A stretch of 64,000 bases of DNA from Desulfopila sp. IMCC35006 (GTDB lineage: Bacteria; Desulfobacterota; Desulfobulbia; Desulfobulbales; Desulfocapsaceae): positions 124,001-188,000 of the forward strand of contig NZ_SWCM01000004.1 in the NCBI RefSeq assembly GCF_005116645.1, read 5' to 3'. Shown piece after piece: positions 26,626-37,706 of this stretch. Within the stretch, counting starts at the first letter, position 1, and the number at the start of each line of letters is the position of its first letter. Under the pieces are notes generated by a model that was given only the letters and a program-made list of their open reading frames with translations, made no database searches and was not told where the DNA came from. The position numbers and the translations under genes were made by a program.

Positions 26626-27474
26626 TCAGTATTGGTAGAAGCCTCTGCCGGTCTTTCTGCCCAACCAGCCAACCTCTACATATTTGCGCAGCAGCGGGCA
26701 TGGTCTGTACTTGGAATCCTTGAACCCGTCATAAAGAGTTTCCATAATGGCCAGACAGGTATCCAGGCCAATCAGGTCGGCAAGGGCCAGCGGCCCCATG
26801 GGATGATTCATGCCAAGCTTCATCACCGTATCGATATCTTCTGCCTTGCCGACTCCCTGATAGAGGCAGAAAACAGCCTCGTTGATCATCGGCAGCAATA
26901 TTCTATTGGCGATAAAACCCGGGAAATCATTGGCTACTGCTGCGGTTTTGCCGAATTTCTGGCAAAGAGACCAGGTGATATCAAAGGTTTCCTGACTGGT
27001 CGCCAGACCTTTGATGACCTCAACCAGCTTCATTACCGGCACCGGATTCATGAAATGCATGCCGATCACTTTGTCCGGTCGTTTCGTCTGGGCGGCTATA
27101 CGGCCGATAGGAATAGAAGAGGTATTGCTGGCGAGAATGGCATGCGCCGGACAAAACGTATCCAGATCCTGAAAAATCTTAAATTTGAGGTCCTCCCGTT
27201 CAACGGCCGCCTCCACGACATAATCTACCCCGGCCATATCGGCGAGATCGGTAGTGGTCGAGATGCGGGCAAGAATTTCATCCCGTTCGGAGCCGGTGAT
27301 CTTTTGCTTTTCGACACTCCGGGCGAGGTTTTTCTCAATTGTGGCCAATCCCTTGGCGGTAAATTCTTTGTTGATATCACTCATCAACACATCTAAGCCA
27401 CTGGTCGCCGCCACCTGGACAATACCATTGCCCATCTGGCCGGCACCGACAACACCAAATTTCTTTATTTCCAT
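26626..27474 (-). CDS. 3-hydroxybutyryl-CoA dehydrogenase
   Basis: A 282-residue enzyme oxidising 3-hydroxyacyl-CoA to 3-ketoacyl-CoA. The NAD-binding GVVGAGQMGNGIVQVAA, the catalytic His in GMHFMNPVPVMKLVEV and the C-terminal NHPMGPLALADLIGLD and GRKTGRGFYQY are diagnostic. GGGGGAGCAG precedes the ATG. It lies 83 bases after the thiolase gene in the leftward operon. Confidence 0.94.
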   Translation of the reverse strand: MEIKKFGVVGAGQMGNGIVQVAATSGLDVLMSDINKEFTAKGLATIEKNLARSVEKQKITGSERDEILARISTTTDLADMAGVDYVVEAAVEREDLKFKIFQDLDTFCPAHAILASNTSSIPIGRIAAQTKRPDKVIGMHFMNPVPVMKLVEVIKGLATSQETFDITWSLCQKFGKTAAVANDFPGFIANRILLPMINEAVFCLYQGVGKAEDIDTVMKLGMNHPMGPLALADLIGLDTCLAIMETLYDGFKDSKYRPCPLLRKYVEVGWLGRKTGRGFYQY

Positions 27475-27556
27475 CTGCTCCCCCGCACAATAAAAGACGC
27501 TTATCCAATTGATGATTTCTTACAATTTCACAAAGCGATGATTACGTAAAAAGCCT

Positions 27557-28732
27557 TCATCTGTTGACTACCATTGCTACAGCCTCACCGCCGCCGAGAC
27601 AGAGTGAGACCAATCCCCTTTTGGCATTTCTCCGGCCCATTTCATGCAATAAGGTCACCAGCAACCGGCCGCCGCTGGCACCAATGGGATGGCCCAGGGC
27701 GACTGCCCCCCCGTTGACATTGACAATGGCCGGGTCAAGCTCCAGCACCTTATTTATGGCAACCGACGTGCCGCTGAAGGCCTCGTTGATCTCAAACAGA
27801 TCGATATCTGCCAGGGAGACCCCTTCTTTTTTCAGCACTTTCGGAATAGCCAGAATAGGCGCCATAAGCACATATTTGAGTTCGATCCCCGCCGAGGCCT
27901 GGGCGCCGATTTCAGCCAGGATGGTGCAGCCCAGCTCTTTGGCCTTGTCCTTGCTCATCACCACGACCGCGGCGGCCCCATCACTTATGATCGAGGCATT
28001 GCCGGCGGTACCGACACCATCTTTTTTAAAGGCCGGACGCATCTTCTGTAAACTGGCAAAACTGGTCTCCTGGGGACATTCATCGGTGGTAAAATAGGTT
28101 ATCTCCCCTTTTTTTGCGGGAAGCGGCACCGGAACAATCTCATCTTTGAAGACTCCCGCCCGAACCGCGCTAAGTGCACGCCGGTACGATTCTTCCGCAA
28201 AACGATCCTGCTCTTCTCTGGTCACCTGCCAGTTCTCACTACTCAGTTCATTGGACATGCCCATATGGAAGTCATTGACGACGTCCCAGAGCCCATCATG
28301 GACCATATGATCTTCGATCTTCCCGGGACCCATGCGGTGGCCCCACCTGGCCTTCTCTAGATAGTATGGCGCTGAGCTCATACTCTCCATGCCCCCTGCG
28401 ACGATCACCTCGGCGTCGCCGCACTGGATAGCCTGGGCCGCGAGCATGACCGCCTTGAGGGCCGAACCACACACCTTGTTGACCGTGAATGCCTCCACCT
28501 CTTGCGGCAACTCAGCCTTGATGGCCGCCTGCTTGGCCGGATTCTGACCATAGCCGCAGGGGAGAACCATGCCCATGATACATTCGTTGACAAGCGATTT
28601 ATCTATTCCTGCCCGAAGAACCGATTCTTTAATCACCAGGGCGCCGAGATCCGTTCCTCCTATTTTACTGAGAGTTCCGCCAAAACTGCCGAAAGGTGTC
28701 CGTACCGCACTGACAATTACCGCCTTTTTCAT
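27557..28732 (-). CDS. Acetyl-CoA C-acetyltransferase (thiolase)
   Basis: A 391-residue thiolase that cleaves or forms acetoacetyl-CoA and short 3-ketoacyl-CoA. The nucleophile Cys88 (VNKVCGSALKA), the His of ALGHPIGASGGR and the second Cys of SLCLGGGEA are intact. I start at ATG 28732 (MKKAVIVSAVRTPFG) with GAGGCGGATT upstream. It is the first gene of the leftward beta-oxidation operon and faces the rightward ligase operon across a 425-bp region with two operator-like palindromes. Confidence 0.94.
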   Translation of the reverse strand: MKKAVIVSAVRTPFGSFGGTLSKIGGTDLGALVIKESVLRAGIDKSLVNECIMGMVLPCGYGQNPAKQAAIKAELPQEVEAFTVNKVCGSALKAVMLAAQAIQCGDAEVIVAGGMESMSSAPYYLEKARWGHRMGPGKIEDHMVHDGLWDVVNDFHMGMSNELSSENWQVTREEQDRFAEESYRRALSAVRAGVFKDEIVPVPLPAKKGEITYFTTDECPQETSFASLQKMRPAFKKDGVGTAGNASIISDGAAAVVVMSKDKAKELGCTILAEIGAQASAGIELKYVLMAPILAIPKVLKKEGVSLADIDLFEINEAFSGTSVAINKVLELDPAIVNVNGGAVALGHPIGASGGRLLVTLLHEMGRRNAKRGLVSLCLGGGEAVAMVVNR

Positions 28733-28839
28733 AATCCGCCTCATTTTCAGAATCGTTTGTCTCAAGCCGGTTTATATGGCCTCATGTTCCAGCAAACCTA
28801 TAACGCACGCAGTGGAGTTTGCATGGACCAAAACTAAAC

Positions 28840-28858
28840 CGACCAAGCGCTCAATCGG
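28840..28858. promoter_or_regulatory. AGCGCTC operator 1 (thiolase promoter)
   Basis: CGACCAAGCGCTCAATCGG is an imperfect palindrome centred on AGCGCT. It lies 5 bases downstream of a possible -10 for the leftward thiolase operon. It matches 17 of 19 bases of the site at 51631-51649. Confidence 0.65.
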
Positions 28859-28863
28859 CCTTC

Positions 28864-28892
28864 ATGTTTATCTACCGACAGCACTTTGTCAA
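28864..28892 (-). promoter_or_regulatory. Promoter of the thiolase operon
   Basis: On the minus strand TTGACA (28892-28887) is followed after 17 bases by AAACAT (28869-28864), a weak -10. The AGCGCTC palindrome follows at once, the layout of a repressed promoter. Confidence 0.45.
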
Positions 28893-29024
28893 TCATTTTC
28901 AGCTGAAAACTATAAAATATTGCTCCGGTAAAATCATCCGGGCCCACGACCATAAACCCTACCTGAAAAAAGTAGCTGAAAATCATTTTTTTTACTCCAT
29001 CCAGATAAAGGATAAAAAAATCCT

Positions 29025-29053
29025 TTGACAAACATCAACAATTATTATTTAGT
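29025..29053 (+). promoter_or_regulatory. Promoter of the acyl-CoA ligase operon
   Basis: TTGACA at 29025-29030 is followed after 17 bases by TTTAGT (29048-29053), or after 15 by TATTTA. Operator 2 lies 13 bases downstream, covering the expected start point. Confidence 0.5.
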
Positions 29054-29066
29054 TCGACGACAAAAC

Positions 29067-29085
29067 CGACCGAGCGCTCAGTTGT
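29067..29085. promoter_or_regulatory. AGCGCTC operator 2 (ligase promoter)
   Basis: CGACCGAGCGCTCAGTTGT, with the perfect 8-base core GAGCGCTC, is just downstream of the ligase promoter. It is the second member of a three-site family in this window. Confidence 0.65.
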
Positions 29086-29157
29086 GCATTCGGCATCCGA
29101 GGGAGAAGTTTTCAGCACCCTTCATCATTCAGAAACCTGAACTGTAAGGAGTCACCT

Positions 29158-30927
29158 ATGGGCATGGCAGATCTGTACAGAGAAGTAATGGACCTCAACA
29201 TGATGGATGATAATGACCAGAAAAAGGATGTTGCGAAGGCTTTTTTTGAAAAACTCAACTACATGAAACTCCCGGAATATTTCAACTGGGCCGACGAGAT
29301 TTTTGAAGGATTGCACGTCAAGGAGCGAGGTGACAAAAAGGCCTTCATCTGGGCTGACATCAACACTGAGGAAAGTAAAAGCTACACCTATCGCGAATTT
29401 GCCGCTCAAGGCAACCAATGTTTGAATGGACTGCGAAAGGCAGGTGTCAAAAAAGGCGATAATATGTACATGATGGTGCCGATCGTCCCGGAGACCTGGT
29501 TTACCAGCTATGCCAGCATTAAAGGCGGGCTTGTTGCCGTACCGACGGCCACCACCATGACGGAAAGAGAGCTCGAATTCCGCTTCCAGACCTATCCGCC
29601 CGATTCGATTCTCGCCGAAGAAATCTATACCGATATCATCGATGCCGCCCTGAAAACGACCCAGATGACGCCAAAAATCAAACTGGTTCGCGGCAAAAAA
29701 GCCGGGTGGACCAGCTATACCGAGCTTGCCAAAGAGCCGGTAGAGGCGGAGCCCGCCAAGACGAAGTCAAACGACCTGCTTTTCTGCTTCTTCACCTCCG
29801 GGACGACCGGACTGCCGAAGAGGGTTGGCCATACCGCCACCTCCTACCCTCTGGGCCATCTCTCCACCTCGGTTATGACCGGCATACAAACCGGCGACAT
29901 TCACCATAACCTTGGCGCTCCCGGCTGGGCGAAGTGGGCCTGGTCAAGTTTCTTTGGGCCGCTGAACGTGGGTGCCACCGCCACCGGGTTCAACTTTACC
30001 GTGCTGGATGGCGATAAATACCTGAAGATGATTACCACCCATAAAATTTCCACCTTCTGCGCCCCGCCGACCGCCTGGCGTATGTTCATCAATCTCGATA
30101 CCTCCAAGTTTGATTTTTCCAACCTCCGCCAGTCAATCGGCGCCGGCGAGCCGTTGAACCCTGAAGTCATCACCCGGTGGAAGGCGCTCACCGGCACAGA
30201 GATCCGCGATTTTTATGGCCAGACCGAATCAACGGCCATGATCGGCAACCATCCCTGGATGAACGGCAAAATGAAAAGCGGCTCCTTCGGCCATCCATCA
30301 TTCATGTACGATGTGGCCCTGGTGGATGATGAAGGCAAGGAGCTCACTGTCCCCAACGAGCCTGGCCATATCGTCGTCAAGCTCGATAAATGGCGGTCGA
30401 TCGGTCTCTTTACCGAATACATCGGCGCTCCGGAAAAAATGGCCAGCGTCTTTATGAACAACTATTATTACACCGGCGATCGCGCCTCGATCGATGAAGA
30501 CGGCTACTGGTGGTTTGTCGGCCGCAGCGACGATGTTATTAAATCCTCGGATTTTCGTATCGGTCCTTTTGAGGTGGAAAGCGCCATTCTTGAGCATCCG
30601 GCTGTCGCCGAATCAGCCATCGTCGGGGTGCCGGATGAAAAGCGGCACCAGCTCGTTAAGGCTTTTGTCATACTCAAGCAGAATCAGAAGCCATCAAGAG
30701 AACTTGCCCTTGAGCTGTTCCAACATACCATAAAGATCCTGGCTAAATTCAAAATCCCGAGAATTATCGAGTTTGTCCCACAGGTTCCGAAAACTCTGAG
30801 CGGCAAGATTCGCCGGGTTGAATTACGCCAGCAGGAAATCGATCGTCAGGAAAAAGGCGATCAATCCGAAAAACAAGAATACTTTTACAGTGATTTTCCT
30901 GAGTTGAGCTCGAAATCAAAGAAGTAA
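29158..30927 (+). CDS. AMP-forming medium-chain acyl-CoA ligase
   Basis: A 589-residue adenylate-forming ligase that activates a carboxylic acid to its CoA thioester. AMP-binding motifs are [42 protein letters not shown] and the catalytic lysine in [13 protein letters not shown]. The long N-terminus with [12 protein letters not shown] is typical of the MACS-type medium-chain or acetyl-like acyl-CoA synthetases. AAGGAG stands before the ATG. It is the first gene of the rightward operon with acyl-CoA dehydrogenase, TetR and IcmF. Confidence 0.92.
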   Translation: MGMADLYREVMDLNMMDDNDQKKDVAKAFFEKLNYMKLPEYFNWADEIFEGLHVKERGDKKAFIWADINTEESKSYTYREFAAQGNQCLNGLRKAGVKKGDNMYMMVPIVPETWFTSYASIKGGLVAVPTATTMTERELEFRFQTYPPDSILAEEIYTDIIDAALKTTQMTPKIKLVRGKKAGWTSYTELAKEPVEAEPAKTKSNDLLFCFFTSGTTGLPKRVGHTATSYPLGHLSTSVMTGIQTGDIHHNLGAPGWAKWAWSSFFGPLNVGATATGFNFTVLDGDKYLKMITTHKISTFCAPPTAWRMFINLDTSKFDFSNLRQSIGAGEPLNPEVITRWKALTGTEIRDFYGQTESTAMIGNHPWMNGKMKSGSFGHPSFMYDVALVDDEGKELTVPNEPGHIVVKLDKWRSIGLFTEYIGAPEKMASVFMNNYYYTGDRASIDEDGYWWFVGRSDDVIKSSDFRIGPFEVESAILEHPAVAESAIVGVPDEKRHQLVKAFVILKQNQKPSRELALELFQHTIKILAKFKIPRIIEFVPQVPKTLSGKIRRVELRQQEIDRQEKGDQSEKQEYFYSDFPELSSKSKK

Positions 30928-30937
30928 CCGCTACAGA

Positions 30938-30962
30938 CACCCAGGGATATTCTCCCTGGGTG
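30938..30962 (+). other. Intercistronic 10-bp hairpin
   Basis: CACCCAGGGA (30938-30947) pairs with TCCCTGGGTG (30953-30962) around a 5-base loop, between the ligase stop and the dehydrogenase start. No T-run follows, so a processing or stability role is likelier than termination. Confidence 0.5.
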
Positions 30963-30995
30963 CTTAACCAACCCAGTTTCTCCGGAGTAGAATCC

Positions 30996-32141
30996 ATGAA
31001 TTTTGAATTAACTGAAGAACAGAATCTTATTCGCGATATGGTTCGTGAATTTGCCGTTGCCGAAGTGGCGCCGACCGCAAAAATTCGTGACGAAGAAGAA
31101 CGATTTGACCGCGCCCTGATGTTTGACCGACTCGGGGAACTCGGCCTGACCGGTATTGTCTTCCCGGAAGAATATGGCGGGGCTGGAGCAGACTACATCA
31201 GTTATTCGATCGCTGTCGAAGAACTGAGTCGGGTATGCGCATCGACCGGCGTGACCCTTTCCGCCCACCTCTCCCTCGGTGCCAACCCTATTTACCTTTT
31301 CGGCACGGAAGAACAGAAGCAGCAGTATCTCGCCCCGCTGGCCAGAGGGGAAAAAATGGGCGCCTTCGGCCTCACCGAACCGGCAGCAGGCTCTGATGCC
31401 GGCGGCACCAAAACTACTGCTTTCAAGGAAGGCAATCAGTGGATTCTCAATGGCACAAAGATTTTTATCACCAACGGCGGGGAAGCGGAAACCTATGTTG
31501 TTTTTGCCAGAACCGACAAGGACGCACAAAAGCACCACGGCATCAGCGCCTTTATCGTTGAAAAAGGAACGCCGGGATTTTCCTTTGGCAAAAAAGAACA
31601 GAAATTAGGCATTCGCAGCTCCCCTACCCTGGAGCTGATTTTCGAAAACTGCGCCATTCCGGCGGCAAATCTTCTCGGCGAAGAGGGACAGGGCTTCAAA
31701 ATTGCGATGAAAACCCTTGATGGCGGCCGAATCGGGATAGCTTCCCAGGCCCTAGGCATCGCCCAGGGGGCTCTTGATGTCGCGGTAAATTACGCCAAAG
31801 AACGCAAACAGTTCGACAGCCCTATCGGCAGATTCCAGGGCGTCCAGTTCCAGCTCGCCGATATGGCGACGCAGACAGAGGCAGCACGATTTCTCATTTA
31901 CAACGCCGCCTACAAGGCCAGCCACGGTCTTTCTTATTCCCAGGCTTCAGCCATGGCCAAGTTAATGGCCAGTGAGACCGCAATGAAAGTAACTACCCAG
32001 GCGGTCCAGATTCTCGGCGGGTATGGCTACACCAGAGATTTCCCGGTCGAGAGGATGATGCGGGATGCCAAGATCACCGAAATATATGAAGGAACCAGTG
32101 AGATTCAACGCCTGGTCATCGGTGCGGCGCTGCTGAGGTAA
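30996..32141 (+). CDS. Acyl-CoA dehydrogenase
   Basis: A 381-residue acyl-CoA dehydrogenase with [15 protein letters not shown] and the catalytic Glu of [14 protein letters not shown], placing it in the short/branched-chain group rather than the isovaleryl group. I start at ATG 30996 ([14 protein letters not shown]) with GGAG nine bases upstream; the open frame reaches 12 codons further. It is co-transcribed with the ligase and TetR genes. Confidence 0.92.
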   Translation: MNFELTEEQNLIRDMVREFAVAEVAPTAKIRDEEERFDRALMFDRLGELGLTGIVFPEEYGGAGADYISYSIAVEELSRVCASTGVTLSAHLSLGANPIYLFGTEEQKQQYLAPLARGEKMGAFGLTEPAAGSDAGGTKTTAFKEGNQWILNGTKIFITNGGEAETYVVFARTDKDAQKHHGISAFIVEKGTPGFSFGKKEQKLGIRSSPTLELIFENCAIPAANLLGEEGQGFKIAMKTLDGGRIGIASQALGIAQGALDVAVNYAKERKQFDSPIGRFQGVQFQLADMATQTEAARFLIYNAAYKASHGLSYSQASAMAKLMASETAMKVTTQAVQILGGYGYTRDFPVERMMRDAKITEIYEGTSEIQRLVIGAALLR

Positions 32142-32302
32142 GTGTTTGGTAAAAACGAATGACACCCTGCTGAAGACGCTGATTTCCTGCAGGGTATTGA
32201 AATTTCGCTTTTGTTCTCGGGGATTTTTGTATACCTTCTCACGGCTGTTGATTTGACACTGAGCAACATTACACAAAAATGACATCTCTGGGAGAGAATT
32301 AA

Positions 32303-32950
32303 ATGCAGGACAAGGATACAGAATCACCTGAAGTTGTAACCCATATTAAAAACCAGGAGCTGGTGAAAGAACGCCGGCGCCAGATTGTTGACGCTGCGGT
32401 GAAGCTGTTTATAGAGAACGGCTATCACAAAACCACGACCCGGGCTCTGGCCAAGGAAACCGGACTTTCTATCGGCTCACTGTACGAATATGTATCCACC
32501 AAGGATGATGTTTTATACCTGGTTTGTATCGCCATTCATACCGAAGTTGAACAAGGGGTGAAGGAAGCGCTTGCCCGCCCAACCGTTGGCAAAGCCGCAC
32601 TCGCCGAGGTTATTCGTGAATTTTTCCTGGTCTGCGACCGGATGAGCGACCATGTGCTGTTGATGTACCAGGTCACCCATTTTCTCCCGTTGAAATGGCA
32701 GGAAAAGGTCCTTGAAGCGGAATTGCGCATTACCAATCTCTTTATCGAGGCAATGCGCGAACTCCGGGAGCTGGGCAAACTGCCGCAACTGGACGACGAC
32801 ACCATCAATCTGATTGGTCACAACATCTCGGTGATCGGCCACATATGGGCTTTCCGGCGCTGGTATTTTGCCAAGAATTTCACGATTGAACAGTACATTG
32901 AACAACAGACAAAATTTATCATGAGCTTTCTTGAGGACACAAATAAGTAA
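32303..32950 (+). CDS. TetR-family regulator, candidate beta-oxidation repressor
   Basis: A 215-residue protein with an N-terminal TetR helix-turn-helix ([20 protein letters not shown], then [20 protein letters not shown]) and an all-helical ligand domain of the size seen in acyl-CoA-responsive TetR proteins such as FadR and PsrA types. It lies inside the ligase operon, whose promoter carries an AGCGCTC palindrome, and the divergent operon carries another. I infer that it represses these promoters and is released by an acyl-CoA. The 3' end overlaps the upstream extension of the IcmF frame but not its likely start. Confidence 0.88.
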   Translation: MQDKDTESPEVVTHIKNQELVKERRRQIVDAAVKLFIENGYHKTTTRALAKETGLSIGSLYEYVSTKDDVLYLVCIAIHTEVEQGVKEALARPTVGKAALAEVIREFFLVCDRMSDHVLLMYQVTHFLPLKWQEKVLEAELRITNLFIEAMRELRELGKLPQLDDDTINLIGHNISVIGHIWAFRRWYFAKNFTIEQYIEQQTKFIMSFLEDTNK

Positions 32951-32966
32951 CGACGAAGGAGCAACC

Positions 32967-35900
32967 ATGTACGCGGATGTTGAAATTTACCGACCAAAGA
33001 ACGTTGTCAGAGTTATCACCGCCACGTCTCTTTTTGACGGTCACGATGCCTCGACAAATATCATGCGGCGAATCCTGCAGGATTCTGGCGTGGAAGTTAT
33101 CCATCTGGCGCACAACAGATCGGTCCAAGAACTGGTCGACACCGCTATTGAAGAGGACGCCCAGGGCATCGCCATGTCCAGCTATCAGGGCGGACATATG
33201 GAAGCCTTCAAGTACATGATCGATCTGCTGAAGGAAAAGGAGTCCTCCCATATCAAGGTGTTCGGCGGCGGCGGCGGCGTCATTGTTGCCGAAGAGATAA
33301 AAGAACTTGAGGCCTATGGGGTGGCGAAAATCTACTCCCCGGAAGATGGTGCGTCCATGGGCTTGCAGGGAATGATCAACCATATGATCCAGCTCCTCGA
33401 TTTTCCGACTCTGCCCTTCCATGAGCTGCGTCCGGAAAAACTGCGCTGTACCAACCCCAAGACTATCGCCGGGTTTATTTCGGCGGTGCAGCAGGCAAAA
33501 GCCGGTGGCAATGGCAAGTTGCAGGAATTGACGGCAATGCTTGCGCCTCTGGCCGAAAAAAACAATCCGCCGGTTATCGGCATTACCGGCACCGGCGGTG
33601 CGGGCAAATCCTCGCTGACCGATGAAATAATTGTCAGATTTCTCCATGATATCAAAGATATTAAAATCGCTATTATCAGTTGCGATCCATCCAGGCGAAA
33701 GACGGGTGGTGCCCTTCTCGGCGACCGGATCCGCATGAACTCAATCAGCAGTTCCGACCGGGTCTACATGCGCAGCCTCGCTACGCAAAATTCGGCGAGC
33801 GAAATTTCCGAGGCCCTGCCGGAGGCCATCCAGGTTGTCAAGGCCGCAGGCTTTGACCTGATCATCGCCGAGACCGCGGGTATCGGCCAGGGTGACTCAA
33901 AGATCACCGACATCTCCGACATCTCGATCTATGTAATGACCAGCGATTACGGCGCCCCTTCGCAACTGGAAAAGATCGATATGCTCGACTATGCCGACCT
34001 TATCGTGGTCAACAAATTCGAGAAAAAAGGCAGCGACGATGCCATCCGCGACATCAGGAAACAGGTGCAGAGAAACCGCAAACAGTGGACGACCGCAGCA
34101 GAAGATTTTCCGGTGTTCGGTACCATTGCTTCCAAATTCAACGATGATGGCATTACCGCGCTTTATCATGGCATCATCGAACAGCTCGCGAAAAACACCA
34201 GTCTTAATCTACAGCCCGGCCTGCCCAAACCACCACAGAAGACATCCTCCTCAAAATCCATCGTCATACCGTCGGAACGGCTCCGCTACCTCTCTGAAAT
34301 TTCTGCCACCATTCGCGACTATCATAACAGGTCGATAGTGCAGGCTCAGGCAGTGCGGCAAAACTACCATATCCGGCAGACCATTGAGCTGCTTGGCAAA
34401 AAACAGGGAGAGGATATCGATCGCGCCCTGACAATTCTGCAGACTGAGGCCGAATTGGCGGCGAAGGCAGTGGACCGTGAGACTGAAGACAGCCTGACGA
34501 CCTGGGAAGAAACAAAGAAGGCCTATGGCGGTGACGAGCTGATCTATACCGTTCGCGGCCGGGAAATCCGCGTGCCGCTGTATTCAGAGTCCCTGTCGCA
34601 CTCGAAAATTCCCAAGATCTCCCTGCCGAAATTTACCGATCCGGCCGATGTTTATATCTGGCTGCGCAAAGAAAACCTGCCCGGCTACTTTCCGTATACC
34701 GGCGGCGTCTTTCCCCTGAAACGCACCGGCGAAGACCCCACCCGGATGTTTGCCGGAGAAGGCGGCCCGGCCCAGACCAACAGGCGGTTCAAACTGCTTT
34801 CGGCCAACTACGAGGCCAAGCGCTTGTCAACCGCCTTTGACTCGGTCACCCTGTACGGCTGGGATCCGGCCATCCGCCCGGATATCTACGGCAAGATCGG
34901 CACCTCCGGAGTCAGCATCTGCACGCTTGATGACGTCAAACTGCTCTACGACGGTTTCGAACTCTGCTCGCCCACCACCTCGGTATCCATGACCATCAAC
35001 GGGCCGGCACCGATCATACTGGCGATGTTCATGAACACCGCCATCGACCAGCAGGTGGCCAATTTTGTTGCTGAAAAAAGCCGGCAACCCGATAAGGCCG
35101 AGTACGAGGCAATCAAAGCCATGGTCCTGTCCAATGTTCGCGGAACCGTCCAGGCGGATATCCTGAAAGAGGACCAGGGCCAGAACACCTGCATTTTCTC
35201 CATTGAATTCGCCCTCAAAATGATGGGTGATATCCAGGAGTATTTTATCGCCAAAGACGTCAAGAATTTCTATTCGGTCTCCGTCTCCGGCTACCATATC
35301 GCCGAAGCCGGGGCCAACCCGATTACCCAGCTGGCCCTCACCCTGTCCAACGGCTTCACCTATGTGGAATACTATCTGGCCAGAGGTATGGATATCGATC
35401 AGATTGCGCCGAACCTGTCGTTTTTCTTCTCCAACGGCATGGATCCCGAGTATACCGTCATTGGCCGTGTGGCCAGACGCATCTGGGCTGTGGCAATGAA
35501 AGAGAAATACCGGGCGTCATCTTCTTCCCAGCGGTTAAAATATCATATCCAGACCTCCGGCAGGTCCCTGCATTGCCAGGAAATTCAGTTCAACGATATC
35601 CGAACAACCCTGCAGGCGCTCTGTGCCATCTACGATAACTGCAACAGTCTCCACACCAATGCCTATGACGAGGCCATTACCACGCCCAGTTCCGAGTCGG
35701 TTCGCCGTGCCCTGGCCATCCAGCTCATCATCAACCGGGAGTGGGGCCTGGCCAAAAACGAGAATCCGAATCAGGGCAGCTTTATTGTCGAGGAACTGAC
35801 CGACCTGGTCGAAGAAGCGGTTCTTGATCTCTTTGACCGGATCACCGACCGGGGCGGGGTACTCGGCGCCATGGAGACCGGGTTCCAGAGGAGCAAGATC

Positions 35901-36245
35901 CAGGAAGAATCAATGTACTATGAGCGGCTGAAACATTCCGGCGAGTATCCTATCATCGGGGTCAACACCTTCCGCAACCCGGATCTGGATATCGATGCCC
36001 AGGCGGCAACCCTGGAACTGGCGCGGGCCACCGACGAGGAAAAAGACGAACAGATAGCCAGACTGGCCGATTTTCATGCCAGACATAAAGAGGATTGCCC
36101 CGCCGCCCTTGATCGTCTGAAAGATGTGGCTCTCAGCGGCGGCAATATCTTTGAGGAACTCCTTGAGACGGTCAAGCACTGCAGCCTGGGGCAGATCACC
36201 AATGCCCTCTACGAGGTCGGCGGGCAATACAGAAGAAACATGTAA
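32967..36245 (+). CDS. icmF: Fused isobutyryl-CoA mutase
   Basis: A 1092-residue B12-dependent carbon-skeleton mutase in the IcmF fusion order: cobalamin-binding domain (about 1-140, with FDGHDAS and FGGGGGVIV), MeaB-like G-protein chaperone (P-loop [12 protein letters not shown] near 205) and the large mutase domain (about 520-1092; [35 protein letters not shown]). IcmF interconverts isobutyryl- and n-butyryl-CoA, and in some species isovaleryl/pivalyl-CoA. The GGVFPLKR region is IcmF-like rather than methylmalonyl-CoA-like. AAGGAG precedes ATG 32967. It directs branched acids to the adjacent beta-oxidation enzymes. Confidence 0.93.
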   Translation: MYADVEIYRPKNVVRVITATSLFDGHDASTNIMRRILQDSGVEVIHLAHNRSVQELVDTAIEEDAQGIAMSSYQGGHMEAFKYMIDLLKEKESSHIKVFGGGGGVIVAEEIKELEAYGVAKIYSPEDGASMGLQGMINHMIQLLDFPTLPFHELRPEKLRCTNPKTIAGFISAVQQAKAGGNGKLQELTAMLAPLAEKNNPPVIGITGTGGAGKSSLTDEIIVRFLHDIKDIKIAIISCDPSRRKTGGALLGDRIRMNSISSSDRVYMRSLATQNSASEISEALPEAIQVVKAAGFDLIIAETAGIGQGDSKITDISDISIYVMTSDYGAPSQLEKIDMLDYADLIVVNKFEKKGSDDAIRDIRKQVQRNRKQWTTAAEDFPVFGTIASKFNDDGITALYHGIIEQLAKNTSLNLQPGLPKPPQKTSSSKSIVIPSERLRYLSEISATIRDYHNRSIVQAQAVRQNYHIRQTIELLGKKQGEDIDRALTILQTEAELAAKAVDRETEDSLTTWEETKKAYGGDELIYTVRGREIRVPLYSESLSHSKIPKISLPKFTDPADVYIWLRKENLPGYFPYTGGVFPLKRTGEDPTRMFAGEGGPAQTNRRFKLLSANYEAKRLSTAFDSVTLYGWDPAIRPDIYGKIGTSGVSICTLDDVKLLYDGFELCSPTTSVSMTINGPAPIILAMFMNTAIDQQVANFVAEKSRQPDKAEYEAIKAMVLSNVRGTVQADILKEDQGQNTCIFSIEFALKMMGDIQEYFIAKDVKNFYSVSVSGYHIAEAGANPITQLALTLSNGFTYVEYYLARGMDIDQIAPNLSFFFSNGMDPEYTVIGRVARRIWAVAMKEKYRASSSSQRLKYHIQTSGRSLHCQEIQFNDIRTTLQALCAIYDNCNSLHTNAYDEAITTPSSESVRRALAIQLIINREWGLAKNENPNQGSFIVEELTDLVEEAVLDLFDRITDRGGVLGAMETGFQRSKIQEESMYYERLKHSGEYPIIGVNTFRNPDLDIDAQAATLELARATDEEKDEQIARLADFHARHKEDCPAALDRLKDVALSGGNIFEELLETVKHCSLGQITNALYEVGGQYRRNM

Positions 36246-36265
36246 AAAAAGAAGTTACAGCAATG

Positions 36266-36433
36266 TGATTACCACTAAACCACTGCTATATAGGGATATA
36301 AGGCAACCTTTTCACGGGACGCCATAAACCCATCCCTGGGGGCTTGACCGCAGCCATCCAGGCTGCAGAACACCCGTGCAGAGGTCACCTCATATCCCTC
36401 TGGACCTTCTGGGCTGAACTTTAGTGGTAATCA
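36266..36433. mobile_element. 168-bp hairpin element with 14-bp terminal inverted repeats
   Basis: TGATTACCACTAAA (36266-36279) and its exact complement TTTAGTGGTAATCA (36420-36433) bound the element. Inside, TAGGGATATAAGG near 36291 and CCTCATATCCCTC near 36389 form a second imperfect pair. CAGCAAT occurs on both sides (36258-36264, 36438-36444). There is no coding capacity, so it fits a MITE. The core contains the GGGACGCC repeat. Confidence 0.65.
36304..36327 (+). repeat. GGGACGCC repeat, copy 1
   Basis: CAACCTTTTCACGGGACGCC followed by ATAA matches 23 of 24 bases at 62707-62730. The sequence that follows here (AACCCATCCCTGGGGGCTTG) has a degenerate minus-strand match at 40231-40270. Confidence 0.75.
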
Positions 36434-36459
36434 AATGCAGCAATAAGCTGGAAAATGGA

Positions 36460-37122
36460 TTAACTCCAGGCGAACAAGGGTTGCTCGAAATGGGCAACCC
36501 TTGTTGCTCTTCCGGCAAGTGCCACCTCGCGAAATTGATACAGCATGGCCGCGGTCGGGGTGGCGATGCAGGTGTGGCCCACCGGCATGAAGAGAACAGG
36601 TTGGCCGTTTCCTGCTCCCCCTTGCAGAACAGGCGCATCTGGTCGGAAGAGTTCCTCGCAGGGGATTCTGTGGATTGAAGCCACTTCCTGTTCGTTTTTA
36701 TAGAGGTGCGGCACTGTGCCGCCCCAGATTATCAGAGGGGTGATGTGAAATCCCGACCTGGTAATGAAATCATCCAGACACCCGAGGAGTCTATTCTCGG
36801 GAAGGCGAAGGCCGACCTCCTCTTCAAGTTCGCGAAACGCCGTCTGGTCAGGGCTTTCCCCCGGATCGATTCTGCCACCGGGAAAGGCCCATTGACCAGC
36901 ATGATTTTTCAATCCTCCGGCCCTCTTGGTAAGGATGATTGCCGCACTGGTGTCCGGGGTATCTCCAAGGCTGAACAGGCCACCCTCCCCACGGTAATCA
37001 ACGATAGTGAGGGCCACGGCCGCCCGCCTGAGCTCTCCAGGCTCGAGACTGATTTTTGAGAAGCTGGCAAGGTTGGCGGTGATAACATCTCGAAATGCCA
37101 GGGTACATAAGAAATTATTCAT
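36460..37122 (-). CDS. NUDIX hydrolase (CoA pyrophosphatase-like)
   Basis: A 220-residue NUDIX protein. The box runs G-x5-E-x7-REL-x-EEVGL at about residues 82-104 (GGRIDPGESPDQTAF then RELEEEVGL), preceded by AGQWAFPGGR. The NHAGQWAFPGG segment and length fit the NudL/CoA-diphosphatase type, which would suit the CoA-rich surroundings, but substrate cannot be proved. The last half is longer than the core domain and ends HFEQPLFAWS. The Shine-Dalgarno sequence is weak. Confidence 0.85.
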   Translation of the reverse strand: MNNFLCTLAFRDVITANLASFSKISLEPGELRRAAVALTIVDYRGEGGLFSLGDTPDTSAAIILTKRAGGLKNHAGQWAFPGGRIDPGESPDQTAFRELEEEVGLRLPENRLLGCLDDFITRSGFHITPLIIWGGTVPHLYKNEQEVASIHRIPCEELFRPDAPVLQGGAGNGQPVLFMPVGHTCIATPTAAMLYQFREVALAGRATRVAHFEQPLFAWS

Positions 37123-37137
37123 GATTTCAGCATGATG

Positions 37138-37488
37138 CTAAATGTATTTTCCGGTGACAGAAACGGTTTTTATTATTTTACCATGTTCGGAACCGTGCGT
37201 ATAACCGACCACGTCAAAATCTACGCTTATCTTTTTGACCAATTCCTCATACCCGGGGTGTTTGCCCCGCATGCAGGTTGACACATGAATCACCTGCACG
37301 CCGGCTTCCTTCATCTTTGCCAATTTATAATCCAGATCCCCGCCACTGTGCAAGAATCCAATCAATTCGATGTCGACACCGCGATAGCGGGAGAAACTCT
37401 CGGTTTTGGCAAAAAAGCTCCGCAAACATCCATGGCCGGTGCATCGAGCTGTTGTTTCCTCTCGGACCAGAATGGCAATCTTCAACAT
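37138..37488 (-). CDS. CGGC-domain-like small Cys protein
   Basis: A 116-residue protein resembling the CGGC-domain family (predicted metal-binding): TARCTGHGCLRSFF near the N-terminus, FLHSGGDLDYKL in the middle, and VIHVSTCMRGKHPGYEEL. The cysteines suggest a metal or redox role; no function is established. ATG 37488 follows GGGAGAGGGT. It lies 15 bases upstream of the NUDIX gene on the same strand, so the two may be co-transcribed. Confidence 0.78.
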   Translation of the reverse strand: MLKIAILVREETTARCTGHGCLRSFFAKTESFSRYRGVDIELIGFLHSGGDLDYKLAKMKEAGVQVIHVSTCMRGKHPGYEELVKKISVDFDVVGYTHGSEHGKIIKTVSVTGKYI

Positions 37489-37706
37489 ACCCTCTCCCAT
37501 CAAACCGACAAAATAATATTTCCCAGCCGCGAGACAACCGGTTATAGCCGAGAGGTATACTTTAAGAAAGCGGCGGGTTTGTGCAAGCCCATGCCTTCCC
37601 TGCTCTCTCCTTTCACAATTATGTGCTGGAACTCTCGAGCCTCCTTGTTACATTGCAAAACTGCACTACTTTTGTCCATACAATCTTCCAATAAAAGGAT
37701 ACACCA

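Larger units (their letters stand above)
28733..29157. other. 425-bp divergent control region of the two beta-oxidation operons
   Basis: Holds no gene. Two TTGACA-type promoters point outward and each has an AGCGCTC palindrome just downstream of its -10. These are listed separately. Confidence 0.75.
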
